The position numbers and the translations under genes are program-made. DNA of 49,712 bases, from assembly GCA_021204025.1 (NCBI GenBank), contig JAJQAC010000080.1, forward strand, positions 1 through 49,712, in the 5' to 3' direction. Under the pieces are notes generated by a model, which did no database searches, was not told the DNA's origin, and saw only the letters and a list, made by a program, of their open reading frames with translations. This DNA is from Clostridiales bacterium. Lineage in GTDB: Bacteria > Bacillota > Clostridia > Lachnospirales > Lachnospiraceae. Positions 36,702 to 44,498 of the stretch are shown piece by piece. Position 1 is the first letter of the stretch, and each line of letters starts with the position of its first letter.

Positions 36702-36959
36702 ATGACCAAAAAACAGATCAAAATCGGCCTCGCATCCGGCCTGGAGGCCAGACCGATCGCGATGCTGGTTCAGATCGCAAGCCAGTTTGAGAGCAGTATC
36801 TATGTGGATATCGGCAATAAGCGGGTGAACGCGAAGAGCATCATGGGTATGATGACGATTGCGATGGATACGGGAGATGAAATTACGATCAGCGCGGACG
36901 GACCGGATGAGGAGACGGCGATGGCGGAGATCGGGAAGTACCTGAGAGGCGATAATTAA
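36702..36959 (+). CDS. crh: HPr-like phosphocarrier paralog of the Crh type
   Basis: 85 residues, ATG at 36702 after GAGGAGG. It has the HPr fold signature GLEARPIAMLVQIAS in which the phospho-acceptor His15 of HPr is Glu15, while Ser46 (KSIMG) is intact. This is the signature of Crh: no PTS phosphotransfer, but it can be phosphorylated by HprK and act with CcpA. B. subtilis Crh has Gln15. The gene follows whiA as in B. subtilis. Given its location and the His15 loss I infer regulation, not sugar uptake. The gene symbol is by analogy. Confidence 0.8.
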   Translation: MTKKQIKIGLASGLEARPIAMLVQIASQFESSIYVDIGNKRVNAKSIMGMMTIAMDTGDEITISADGPDEETAMAEIGKYLRGDN

Positions 36960-37041
36960 AGAGGTGTCATTCCATGGGCAGGTTCTTGCGGAAAGCGGGG
37001 ATCTGCCTGTTTTATGCACACGGGCGGATATGGAACCGTCC

Positions 37042-37179
37042 GTCCCTGAGAGAGAAAAATATCCTCCGAGGACCGCTCGCGCTTAGGTTTTCACGTAGCG
37101 GTACTAAGCTCGCAAAACCGTGCTCGCTAAGTGCCGACGTGAAAAATGTCCTCTACGGATATTTTTCGCTCTCAGGGAC
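37042..37179 (+). repeat. Dispersed structured repeat, copy B
   Basis: Outer arms 37042-37064 and 37157-37179 pair over 23 bases with one mismatch and begin and end like copy A (GTCCCTGAGAG ... CTCTCAGGGAC). The core keeps CGCTTAGG, TTTTCACGT, AGCGGTACT and AAGTGCCGACGTGAAAA. It lacks the apical CCCTATG hairpin of copy A. At two stem positions, the base pair differs from copy A with both partners changed (A-T to G-C, and G-C to A-T). Confidence 0.85.
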
Positions 37180-37203
37180 TACGTAGTTGGCGTCCTTTTT
37201 GGG

Positions 37204-37233
37204 TTGCAGATATAGTCGGCGGTATGTTATACT
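37204..37233 (+). promoter_or_regulatory. Probable promoter of dnaE
   Basis: TTGCAG (37204-37209), an 18-base spacer and TATACT (37228-37233), 75 bases before the dnaE start. Confidence 0.6.
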
Positions 37234-37308
37234 TTGAAATATTGGGTTCGGATAAAATTGTAGAATTATGACAGAAAATCAGGACGAGAGGAAAAGAGGG
37301 AAAAGGTT

Positions 37309-40300
37309 TTGGCGTTTACACATCTGCACGTCCACACGGAATACAGTCTGCTGGACGGTTCCTGCAAAATAAAAGAGCTGGCGGTGAGGGCAAAGGAACT
37401 TGGCATGGACAGTATGGCAATTACTGATCACGGCGTTATGTATGGAGTGATTGATTTTTACCGTGCATGCCGGGAAGTGGGAATTAAGCCGATCATCGGC
37501 TGTGAGGTCTATGTGGCTCCGGGCTCGCGGTTTGACCGTGAGGCAGGGGCGGGTGAGGATCGCTATTATCATCTGATCCTGCTGGCGGAGAATAATCAGG
37601 GATATGCCAATCTGATGAAGATCGTGTCGAAGGGTTTTGTCGAAGGTTATTATTACCGGCCTCGTGTGGATCAGGAGATTCTGGAGCGCTATCACGAGGG
37701 GATTATCGCGATGAGCGCGTGTCTGGCCGGAGAGATCCCGCGTAATCTGGAACGGGGGATGTACGATGAGGCAGTGGAAGCTGCCCGCAGATATGTACAG
37801 ATCTTTGGCAGAGATCATTTTTTCCTGGAATTGCAGGATCACGGGATTCCGGCGCAAAGAGACGTCAATCAGGCATTGCTGAGGATGAGCCGGGAACTGG
37901 AGATCGGGCTTGTCGCAACGAATGATATTCATTATATTCTGGCAGATGACGCTCAGGCACATGACATTTTGCTGTGTATCCAGACGGGTAAGCGGGTATC
38001 GGATGAGAAACGGCTGCGTTATGAGGGAGGGCAGTATTACTGCAAATCTGAGGAGGAGATGCGCAGACTTTTCCCCTACGCACCGGAGGCGATAGAAAAT
38101 ACGCAGAAAATCGCGGATCGGTGTCAGGTAGAGATCGAGTTCGGCGTAACAAAGCTGCCGAAATTTGACGTACCGGAGGGATATGATTCGTGGACGTATC
38201 TGAATCATCTCTGTGATGAGGGTATGGCAAGGCGATATCCCGGGGATGACGGTACGCTCAGAGAGCGGCTGAATTACGAATTAAATGTGATAAAAACGAT
38301 GGGATATGTGGATTATTTCCTGATCGTCTGGGATTTTATTCATTTCGCGCGGTCAAACGGCATTATGGTGGGACCGGGACGCGGCTCTGCGGCGGGCAGC
38401 GTCGTGGCCTATACGCTGGAGATTACCAACATCGATCCGATCCGCTATCAGCTGCTGTTTGAGCGGTTCCTCAATCCGGAGCGGGTATCGATGCCGGATA
38501 TCGACGTGGACTTCTGTTTTGAGCGGCGTCAGGAAGTCATTGATTATGTTGTCCGCAAATATGGCAAGGACAATGTGGTTCAGATTGTGACATTTGGCAC
38601 CATGGCGGCAAAGGCAGTGGTGCGTGACGTCGGGCGTGTGCTGGATATGCCTTACGCACGCTGCGACCAGATTGCCAAGATGATTCCGGGAGATCTGGGG
38701 ATGACGCTCGACAAAGCGCTCAAACAAAGCCCGGATCTGAAAAAAGCATATCAGGAGGATGAAGAGGTTCGTTATCTGATCGATATGTCGAGACGGCTGG
38801 AGGGGTTGCCGCGTCACACTTCGATGCATGCGGCCGGCGTGGTGATCGGCCAGAAGGCGATGGACGAGTTTGTACCGCTGTCCCGTGCGCAGGACGGTAC
38901 GATCACAACACAGTATACGATGACGACACTGGAGGAACTCGGCCTGCTGAAGATGGATTTCCTGGGGCTGCGTACGCTGACGGTGATCCGCGATGCGGTA
39001 CGTCTGATCGAGAAGGATACCGGCGTGCATGTGGTAATTGAGGATCTGGATTATCAGGATAAGGCAGTCTTTGATTCTATCGGCACCGGGAAATGCGAGG
39101 GGGTCTTCCAGTTAGAAAGTGCGGGCATGAAGTCTTTCATGAAAGAACTGAAACCGCAGAATCTGGAAGACGTGATTGCCGGTATCTCGCTGTATCGTCC
39201 GGGTCCGATGGATTTTATTCCTAAATATCTGAAGGGGAAAAATGATCCGAACGCGGTCACTTATGACTGTCCGCAGCTGGAACCGATCCTGGGTCCGACC
39301 TATGGATGTATCGTATATCAGGAGCAGGTCATGCAGATCGTGCGCGATCTCGCCGGGTACACGATGGGGCGGAGTGATCTGGTGCGCCGCGCGATGTCGA
39401 AGAAAAAGACATCCGTGATGGAGAAAGAACGCAAAAATTTCATATATGGAAATGAAGAAGAGGGCGTGGCCGGTTGCCTGAAAAACGGCATTGATGAGCG
39501 GACCGCCAATCGGATCTATGATGAGATGATCGACTTCGCCAAGTATGCGTTCAACAAATCGCATGCGGCCTGTTACGCGGTAGTCGCTTATCAGACCGCA
39601 TTTCTGAAATATTATTATCCGAAGGAATTTATGGCGGCGCTGATGACTTCCGTGATGGATAATACATCGAAGATCTCCGAGTACATCCTTACCTGTCGCC
39701 AGATGGGAATTGAGATTCTGCCGCCGGATATCAATGAAGGCGAGGGTGGCTTTTCCGTGTCAGGGAACGCGATCCGTTATGGCCTGTCCGCGATCAAAAG
39801 CGTGGGGCGGAGCGTGGTGGAAGCAATCATCGAGGAGCGAGATCGAGGCGGCCGGTACGTTACAATGGATGATTTTGTGGAGCGCATGGCAGGCGGGGAA
39901 GTCAACCGGCGTACGCTGGAAAACTTTATCAAATCCGGTGCGATGGACAGTTTGCCGGGCAATCGCCGCCAGAAGCTGGCGATTGCGTCCGATTTGCTGG
40001 AACAGAAAAATAAAAAGCGCAAAAATGGGCTGGAAGGGCAGATGACGCTCTTTGACTTTGCGATGGAGGAGGATAAAAAACAGTATCAGATCTCAATGCC
40101 GGACGTGGAGGAGTATCCAAAGGCAGAGCTGCTCGCGTTTGAAAAGGAGATTCTCGGTATTTATGTCAGCGGACATCCGATGGATGAATATCTGGACGTA
40201 TGGAAGAAAAACGTCACAGCGCAGACAACCGATTTTATCGTTGATGATGATACCGGAAAAGCAGTACTCAGTGAAAATGACTATGTGACGATTGGCGGTA

Positions 40301-40788
40301 TCATTACGGAGCGGGTGCAGAAAATTACACGAACCGGGAAGATGATGGCGATTATTACGTTAGAGGACCCCCTGGGCAGTGTTGAGGTGCTGGTATTTCC
40401 GAATCATTATGAAGATCACCGGGAACTCTATGCGGAGGAGAACCGGGTGTTTATCCAGGGACGGGTTGCGATGGATGACGGCGCTGCGGTTGGGAAAGTG
40501 ATCCTGGATCGGCTGATCCCCTTCGACGCATTGCCAAAGGAACTGTGGCTGCAGTTTGCCGATAAACAGTCTTATGACCGGCAGCAGAGAGAAATCATGG
40601 ATCTTCTGAGTAATTCCAGGGGCGAGGATACCGTTGTGATCTGGCTGGCAAAGGAACGTGGCAAAAAGGTCCTTCCGGCCGGCCGGAACGTGTCTGCGGA
40701 TCCGGATTTGCTGGCAAAACTTGAGAAAAGACTGGGAACGGGAAATGTTAAACTTATAGAAAAAGGATTGAAAAGCGGCAGAAAATGA
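37309..40788 (+). CDS. dnaE: DNA polymerase III alpha subunit (DnaE type)
   Basis: 1159 residues, TTG start at 37309 with AAGAGGG upstream; no better ATG in frame. N-terminal PHP domain (FTHLHVHTEYSLLDGSCKI, MAITDHGVMYG), family C polymerase core with PDIDVDF, then the finger and beta-binding parts, and a C-terminal OB-fold (VTIGGIITERVQKITRTGKMMAIITLEDPLGSVEVLVF, seen as GGIITERVQKITRTGKMM). Clostridia have PolC as the main replicase, and DnaE extends RNA primers on the lagging strand. Followed by pfkA after 38 bases. Confidence 0.96.
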   Translation: MAFTHLHVHTEYSLLDGSCKIKELAVRAKELGMDSMAITDHGVMYGVIDFYRACREVGIKPIIGCEVYVAPGSRFDREAGAGEDRYYHLILLAENNQGYANLMKIVSKGFVEGYYYRPRVDQEILERYHEGIIAMSACLAGEIPRNLERGMYDEAVEAARRYVQIFGRDHFFLELQDHGIPAQRDVNQALLRMSRELEIGLVATNDIHYILADDAQAHDILLCIQTGKRVSDEKRLRYEGGQYYCKSEEEMRRLFPYAPEAIENTQKIADRCQVEIEFGVTKLPKFDVPEGYDSWTYLNHLCDEGMARRYPGDDGTLRERLNYELNVIKTMGYVDYFLIVWDFIHFARSNGIMVGPGRGSAAGSVVAYTLEITNIDPIRYQLLFERFLNPERVSMPDIDVDFCFERRQEVIDYVVRKYGKDNVVQIVTFGTMAAKAVVRDVGRVLDMPYARCDQIAKMIPGDLGMTLDKALKQSPDLKKAYQEDEEVRYLIDMSRRLEGLPRHTSMHAAGVVIGQKAMDEFVPLSRAQDGTITTQYTMTTLEELGLLKMDFLGLRTLTVIRDAVRLIEKDTGVHVVIEDLDYQDKAVFDSIGTGKCEGVFQLESAGMKSFMKELKPQNLEDVIAGISLYRPGPMDFIPKYLKGKNDPNAVTYDCPQLEPILGPTYGCIVYQEQVMQIVRDLAGYTMGRSDLVRRAMSKKKTSVMEKERKNFIYGNEEEGVAGCLKNGIDERTANRIYDEMIDFAKYAFNKSHAACYAVVAYQTAFLKYYYPKEFMAALMTSVMDNTSKISEYILTCRQMGIEILPPDINEGEGGFSVSGNAIRYGLSAIKSVGRSVVEAIIEERDRGGRYVTMDDFVERMAGGEVNRRTLENFIKSGAMDSLPGNRRQKLAIASDLLEQKNKKRKNGLEGQMTLFDFAMEEDKKQYQISMPDVEEYPKAELLAFEKEILGIYVSGHPMDEYLDVWKKNVTAQTTDFIVDDDTGKAVLSENDYVTIGGIITERVQKITRTGKMMAIITLEDPLGSVEVLVFPNHYEDHRELYAEENRVFIQGRVAMDDGAAVGKVILDRLIPFDALPKELWLQFADKQSYDRQQREIMDLLSNSRGEDTVVIWLAKERGKKVLPAGRNVSADPDLLAKLEKRLGTGNVKLIEKGLKSGRK

Positions 40789-40826
40789 TTTAAACTAATA
40801 CCGGATTTTGGAGAGGAGGATGACTC

Positions 40827-41801
40827 ATGGCAAAGGAAGTGAAAACAATCGGCGTATTGACCAGTGGAGGCGATGCCCCTGGCATGAATGTGGCGATTCG
40901 CGCAGTAGTCCGTACTGCCTGTCATAAGGGCCTGAAGGTGAAAGGCGTGATGCGTGGTTACGCCGGACTTCTCCAGGAGGAGATCATAGATAAGGACAGC
41001 GCTTCTGTGTCAAGTATTATATACCGCGGAGGCACTGTATTGAATACTGCGAGATGTGAGGAATTTGTGACGCCGGAGGGACAGAAAAAGGGCGCTGACA
41101 TCTGCCATAAGCACAATATCGACGGCATGGTGGTGATTGGCGGCGACGGTTCCTTCCGCGGAGCCGGCAAACTGGCGGAGCTGGGGATCAACACGATCGG
41201 AGTGCCGGGTACCATAGATCTCGACATTGCCTGTACGGACTATACGATTGGATTTGATACCGCAATCAACACCGCGATGCAGGCGATCGATAAAGTCGTG
41301 GATACCTCAGCCTCTCATGAGCGGTGCAGCATTATCGAGGTAATGGGGCGCAACGCGGGATATATTGCCCTCTGGTGCGGCATCGCGAACGGAGCAGAAG
41401 AAATCCTCCTGCCGGAGCGATGGAACGGCAATGAACAGGAGGTTGTCAACCGTGTACTGGAGTGCCGCAAAAAGGGTAAGAAACACTGCATTATCATCAA
41501 TGCGGAAGGGATCGGACATTCAACGTCGATGGCACGCCGCGTAGAAGCAGCAACCGGTATTGAGACACGTGCTACCATCCTCGGTCATATGCAGCGCGGA
41601 GGTTCACCGACCTGCCGCGACCGCATGTTTGCGTCGATTATGGGCGCACGTGCGGTTCAGCTCTTACTTGAGGGCAAGAGCAACCGCCTGGTAGCGTACA
41701 AACACGGCGAGTTCGTAGACTTCGATATCCAGGAAGCCCTGCAGATGAAGAAGGATATCTCAGAAGAGCAATATGAGATCTCGAAGCTGCTGGTGCGATA
41801 G
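40827..41801 (+). CDS. pfkA: ATP-dependent 6-phosphofructokinase
   Basis: 324 residues, SD GAGAGGAGG. GVLTSGGDAPGMNVAIRA is the ATP site start. GGDGSF at 105-110 with Gly-Ser indicates ATP rather than pyrophosphate use. GTIDLDI has the catalytic Asp131, and GRNAGYIALW and LGHMQRGG complete the family pattern. The residue after TID is Leu where E. coli has Asn. It phosphorylates fructose-6-phosphate to the 1,6-bisphosphate, the same signal that activates HprK. Confidence 0.96.
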   Translation: MAKEVKTIGVLTSGGDAPGMNVAIRAVVRTACHKGLKVKGVMRGYAGLLQEEIIDKDSASVSSIIYRGGTVLNTARCEEFVTPEGQKKGADICHKHNIDGMVVIGGDGSFRGAGKLAELGINTIGVPGTIDLDIACTDYTIGFDTAINTAMQAIDKVVDTSASHERCSIIEVMGRNAGYIALWCGIANGAEEILLPERWNGNEQEVVNRVLECRKKGKKHCIIINAEGIGHSTSMARRVEAATGIETRATILGHMQRGGSPTCRDRMFASIMGARAVQLLLEGKSNRLVAYKHGEFVDFDIQEALQMKKDISEEQYEISKLLVR

Positions 41802-41836
41802 AGAGAGGAAGACATCGGACAAATTCCAACGAGGTA

Positions 41837-41871
41837 GTCCGTGCGGGAAGATATTATTTTCCCGCACGGAC
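41837..41871 (+). terminator. Strong hairpin after pfkA
   Basis: GTCCGTGCGGGAA (41837-41849) pairs perfectly with TTCCCGCACGGAC (41859-41871). There is no clear T-run, so it is a weak terminator or a 3'-end stabiliser. A second hairpin follows at 41912-41953. Confidence 0.5.
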
Positions 41872-41911
41872 GGATGAGAGAATATTCAGTATCCGTGTAT
41901 CATAAATTGGC

Positions 41912-41953
41912 CAGAAAGCCCGGCACCGCCAAAGGCGTCTGCCGGGCATTCTG
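41912..41953 (+). other. Nested hairpin before the small conserved gene
   Basis: CAGAA and GCCCGGCA (41918-41925) pair with TGCCGGGC (41940-41947) and TTCTG, with an inner CGCC-AAA-GGCG. It ends 16 bases before the SD of the next gene and could shield or expose it. Confidence 0.5.
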
Positions 41954-41981
41954 CGCGAAATCACGCAAAAGGAGAATCGAT

Positions 41982-42383
41982 TTGGGACGAGAAACTGACT
42001 GGGAAACCACAGAAGCCCAGGAGGAAGAAAATGTAGTTCTCTGTGGTTCTAACAGCTACAACCGGAAATATTATTTTAATGAGATGTTTGCCAATATTCC
42101 GCAGGAAGTACAGGATGAGCTGCAGATCCTCTGCGTCTGGTTTACCGAGGAGTGCGGCGGTATCCTGACGATGGAATTTAATGAGCGAGGCAATCTGCTG
42201 CTCAGACATACAACTTCGGAGTATGACGGATATCATGATGAGATCGGCGCGGATTTAAAGATTCGCCAGATCCGGAGAGAGCGGGAAGAATTGCTGTTGT
42301 CATTGGAACTCTATTATAAGACAGTGGCGTTGGGAATGACGCTGGAGGAGATCGAGGCGTCAAATCAGGAAGATGAAGAGTGA
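41982..42383 (+). CDS. Small conserved protein of unknown function (perhaps DUF6145)
   Basis: 133 residues. TTG at 41982 is chosen because AGGAG is 7 bases upstream; the in-frame extension to 41841 would read through two strong hairpins. The protein is acidic with a short beta/alpha pattern (NSYNRKYYFNEMFANIPQEVQDELQIL, ECGGILTMEFNERGNLLLRHTTSEYDGYHDEIGADLKI, seen in parts such as ECGGILTMEFNERGNL), and ends in a Glu-rich helix. I think it resembles a Lachnospiraceae-specific family (DUF6145) but am not certain. It overlaps dusB by 4 bases. Confidence 0.75.
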   Translation: MGRETDWETTEAQEEENVVLCGSNSYNRKYYFNEMFANIPQEVQDELQILCVWFTEECGGILTMEFNERGNLLLRHTTSEYDGYHDEIGADLKIRQIRREREELLLSLELYYKTVALGMTLEEIEASNQEDEE

Positions 42384-43390
42384 GCAGGATGACGGGAATG
42401 ACTTTGAATAAACTCCGGATCGGAAAAGTTGAAGTCGGGACACCGGTATTTCTGGCGCCGATGGCAAGCGTTACGGATCTGCCTTTTCGTCTGCTCTGCC
42501 GGGAAATGGGCTGCGGCATGACCTGCACGGAGATGGTCAGCGCCAAAGCAATCTGGTTTTCCAATCGCAAGACCTGGGATCTGATGAAAACCGGAGAGGA
42601 CGAGCATCCGGTCGCGGTGCAGCTTTTCGGATCTGATCCGGAGATTGTGGGAGCCATGGCGCATCGGATCGAGGGAGAACCCTTTGACATCATCGATTTT
42701 AATATGGGTTGTCCCGTGCCCAAGGTCGTCGGCAACGGCGAAGGTTCAGCGCTGATGAAAGATCCGCAGCTGGCTGCGCAGATCCTGACCTCTCTGGTAA
42801 AGAGCGTGAGAAAGCCGGTTACCGTAAAGATCCGCAAGGGCTTTGATGATGATCATATCAATGCGGTCGAAATCGCGAAGATAGCGGAGAATTGCGGTGT
42901 GGCGGCGATTGCGGTGCACGGCCGGACACGGGCGCAATATTACAGCGGCAGGGCTGACTGGGATATCATCCGGCAGGTGAAAGAAGCGGTAAAGATTCCG
43001 GTGATCGGAAACGGCGATATCTTTGAGGCAGAGGACGCTGCAAGGATGATGGAAGAGACCGGTTGTGACGGAGTGATGGTCGCCCGCGGCGCTCAGGGCA
43101 ATCCGTGGATTTTTCGCGAGATCGCCGCATTTCTGAAAACCGGTGAGCGGATACAGGGACCGGATACCAGCGAGATCACGGAGATGATTCTGCGCCATGC
43201 GCGGATGCTTGTGGAATTAAAAGGCGAAAAGACCGCGATCTGTCAGATGCGCAAACATGTCGCATGGTATACCGCGGGGATTCGGGGAGCGGCGTCGATC
43301 CGCCGGGATTCCGGTTATGTGGAGACCTATCAGCAACTGGAAGAATTGCTGCTGCCGGTTGCGCAGATGGAGCGTGTCGCGAGATCATGA
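42380..43390 (+). CDS. dusB: tRNA-dihydrouridine synthase DusB
   Basis: 336 residues. APMASVTDLPFRLLCREMG, the catalytic Cys in NMGCPVPKVVGNGEG, HGRTRAQYYSGRADW, and GNGDIFEAEDAARMMEETGCDGVMVARGAQGNPWIF (seen as GCDGVMVARGAQGNPW) are the DUS family signatures on an FMN TIM barrel. It reduces specific uridines of tRNA to dihydrouridine. GTG 42380, ATG 42389 and ATG 42398 are all possible starts; the last has AGGA 8 bases upstream. Translationally coupled to the preceding small gene. Confidence 0.94.
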   Translation: MSRMTGMTLNKLRIGKVEVGTPVFLAPMASVTDLPFRLLCREMGCGMTCTEMVSAKAIWFSNRKTWDLMKTGEDEHPVAVQLFGSDPEIVGAMAHRIEGEPFDIIDFNMGCPVPKVVGNGEGSALMKDPQLAAQILTSLVKSVRKPVTVKIRKGFDDDHINAVEIAKIAENCGVAAIAVHGRTRAQYYSGRADWDIIRQVKEAVKIPVIGNGDIFEAEDAARMMEETGCDGVMVARGAQGNPWIFREIAAFLKTGERIQGPDTSEITEMILRHARMLVELKGEKTAICQMRKHVAWYTAGIRGAASIRRDSGYVETYQQLEELLLPVAQMERVARS

Positions 43391-43395
43391 ACTGG

Positions 43396-43487
43396 GGCTG
43401 CGGCCGGGACGTAGTGGAGAACATTGCATCAGGATCCCGGCCATCTGCAATCTGAAGGCTGCGGCTGGGACGCAGTGGAGAACATGG
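43396..43487. repeat. Duplicated 31-base sequence downstream of dusB
   Basis: GGCTGCGG-C-CGGGACG-T-AGTGGAGAACAT at 43396-43426 recurs at 43457-43487 with three differences (28 of 31 identical), offset 61 bases. It lies just after the dusB stop. The intervening segment is not repeated. Confidence 0.75.
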
Positions 43488-43587
43488 TGCAGAGATGGGA
43501 GTGCTGTGATGCGGGAAAACCGGGATCATGTGTGAATCACACCGCAGATGGATTGTGTACTGCGGGCAGATGCAGCAAGTGTGTAGC

Positions 43588-43616
43588 TTGACAGGGTATG
43601 ATTCTTGGCATATAAT
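43588..43616 (+). promoter_or_regulatory. Perfect consensus sigma-A promoter for greA
   Basis: TTGACA (43588-43593), a 17-base spacer and TATAAT (43611-43616), matching the sigma-A consensus at all 12 positions. The strongest promoter in the window. Confidence 0.85.
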
Positions 43617-43761
43617 GTTAGGATATTGGGTCAGGAATGATCTGACCCGCTGATTTGCCATGGTATACGGAGGGTACCCGCAGGGCGTTTTATTGTCAGG
43701 CAGGTTCTGTCGTCTTGCCGTAAGGCGAGTCGTCGGGAAGATGTGAATAAGGAGAAAAAAG

Positions 43762-44241
43762 ATGGCAGAAAAGAAGCATATTTTGACCTACGCAGGCTTA
43801 AAGCAGTATGAGGATGAGCTGCAGGATCTGAAGGTAAACCGTCGGCGTGAGATTGCTCAGAAGATCAAAGAGGCGAGAGAGCAGGGAGACCTTTCAGAAA
43901 ACGCGGAGTACGACGCGGCAAAGGATGAGCAGCGCGATATCGAGCTGCGGATCGAGGAACTGGAAAAACTTCTGAAAAACGCGGAGGTCGTTGTAGAGGA
44001 CGAGATCGATCTGGACAAGATCAATATCGGATGTCTGGTCCGGGTTTACGATATGGAGTATGAAGAAGAGATGGAGTTTAACCTGGTCGGCTCCACAGAG
44101 GCCAACAGTCTCCAGAATAAGATTTCCAATGAGTCTCCGGTGGGCCGCGCCCTGATTGGCAGGAAGGTCGGCGAGATCGTGGACGTGGAGACTCTGGATG
44201 GGATTATCCAGTACAAGATTCTGGAGATCCAGAGAGTATAA
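43762..44241 (+). CDS. greA: Transcription elongation factor GreA
   Basis: 159 residues: N-terminal coiled coil with the acidic tip GDLSENAEYDAAKDEQ (the Asp/Glu pair that completes the polymerase active site), and a C-terminal FKBP-like domain (SNESPVGRALIGRKVGE). It reactivates backtracked RNA polymerase by stimulating transcript cleavage. SD AAGGAG precedes the ATG. The stop codon lies inside the first unit of a 100-base tandem repeat; lysS follows. Confidence 0.96.
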   Translation: MAEKKHILTYAGLKQYEDELQDLKVNRRREIAQKIKEAREQGDLSENAEYDAAKDEQRDIELRIEELEKLLKNAEVVVEDEIDLDKINIGCLVRVYDMEYEEEMEFNLVGSTEANSLQNKISNESPVGRALIGRKVGEIVDVETLDGIIQYKILEIQRV

Positions 44242-44460
44242 CTTATCGGAAGTTGCGTCAGGAACTTTCGATAAAAGGCGCATGCTTTTGCGCCGCAAAT
44301 CTGATTATGGGGTTCTGCGTCAGCAGGTTCCCATAATATAACTTATCGGAAGCTCCGTCAGGAACTTTCGATAAAAGGCGCACGCTTTTGCGCCGTAAAT
44401 CTGATTATGGGGTTCCGCGAAGCGAGTTCCTATAATATAACTTATCAACTTATCGGAATC
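44238..44460 (+). repeat. Tandem 100-base repeat with hairpins between greA and lysS
   Basis: Units start at 44238 and 44338 (offset 100) with a truncated third at 44437 (offset 99). Each full unit has three hairpins: TTATCG...AACTTTCGATAA, GGCGC...GCGCC, and ATTATGGGGTT...TTCCCATAAT (GTTCCTATAAT in unit 2). The first unit begins in the greA stop codon. No ORF, and no T-run after the stems. Confidence 0.8.
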
Positions 44461-44498
44461 GGAAAAAATCAAGTGTACAGATAACGAGGAGCAGAGGG

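Larger units (their letters stand above)
36960..37308. other. 349-base intergenic region between the crh-like gene and dnaE
   Basis: It holds structured repeat copy B (37042-37179) and a dnaE promoter (37204-37233). A frame at 36974-37186 runs across the repeat and has no protein-like features, so I do not call it. Confidence 0.7.
43391..43761 (+). other. 371-base region between dusB and greA
   Basis: It contains a duplicated 31-base sequence (43396 and 43457), a consensus promoter (43588-43616) and a 5' leader of about 140 bases. The leader has the hairpin GGGTCAG/CTGACCC (43629-43649) and a second foldable segment CTTGCC-GTAA-GGCGAG (43714-43729). No ORF of substance. Confidence 0.65.

Noticed and set aside
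36974-37186. 70-codon frame over repeat copy B
   Set aside because: It consists mostly of the structured repeat; no SD and no similarity.
41841-41981. Longer N-terminus for the small conserved gene
   Set aside because: It would translate two strong hairpins and has no SD; TTG 41982 has a good SD.
43660-43700. T-box-like sequence (GGAGGGTACCCGCAGGG) before greA
   Set aside because: The leader is too short and lacks the specifier loop, the true AGGGTGG core and the terminator/antiterminator pair; it is only a loose resemblance.
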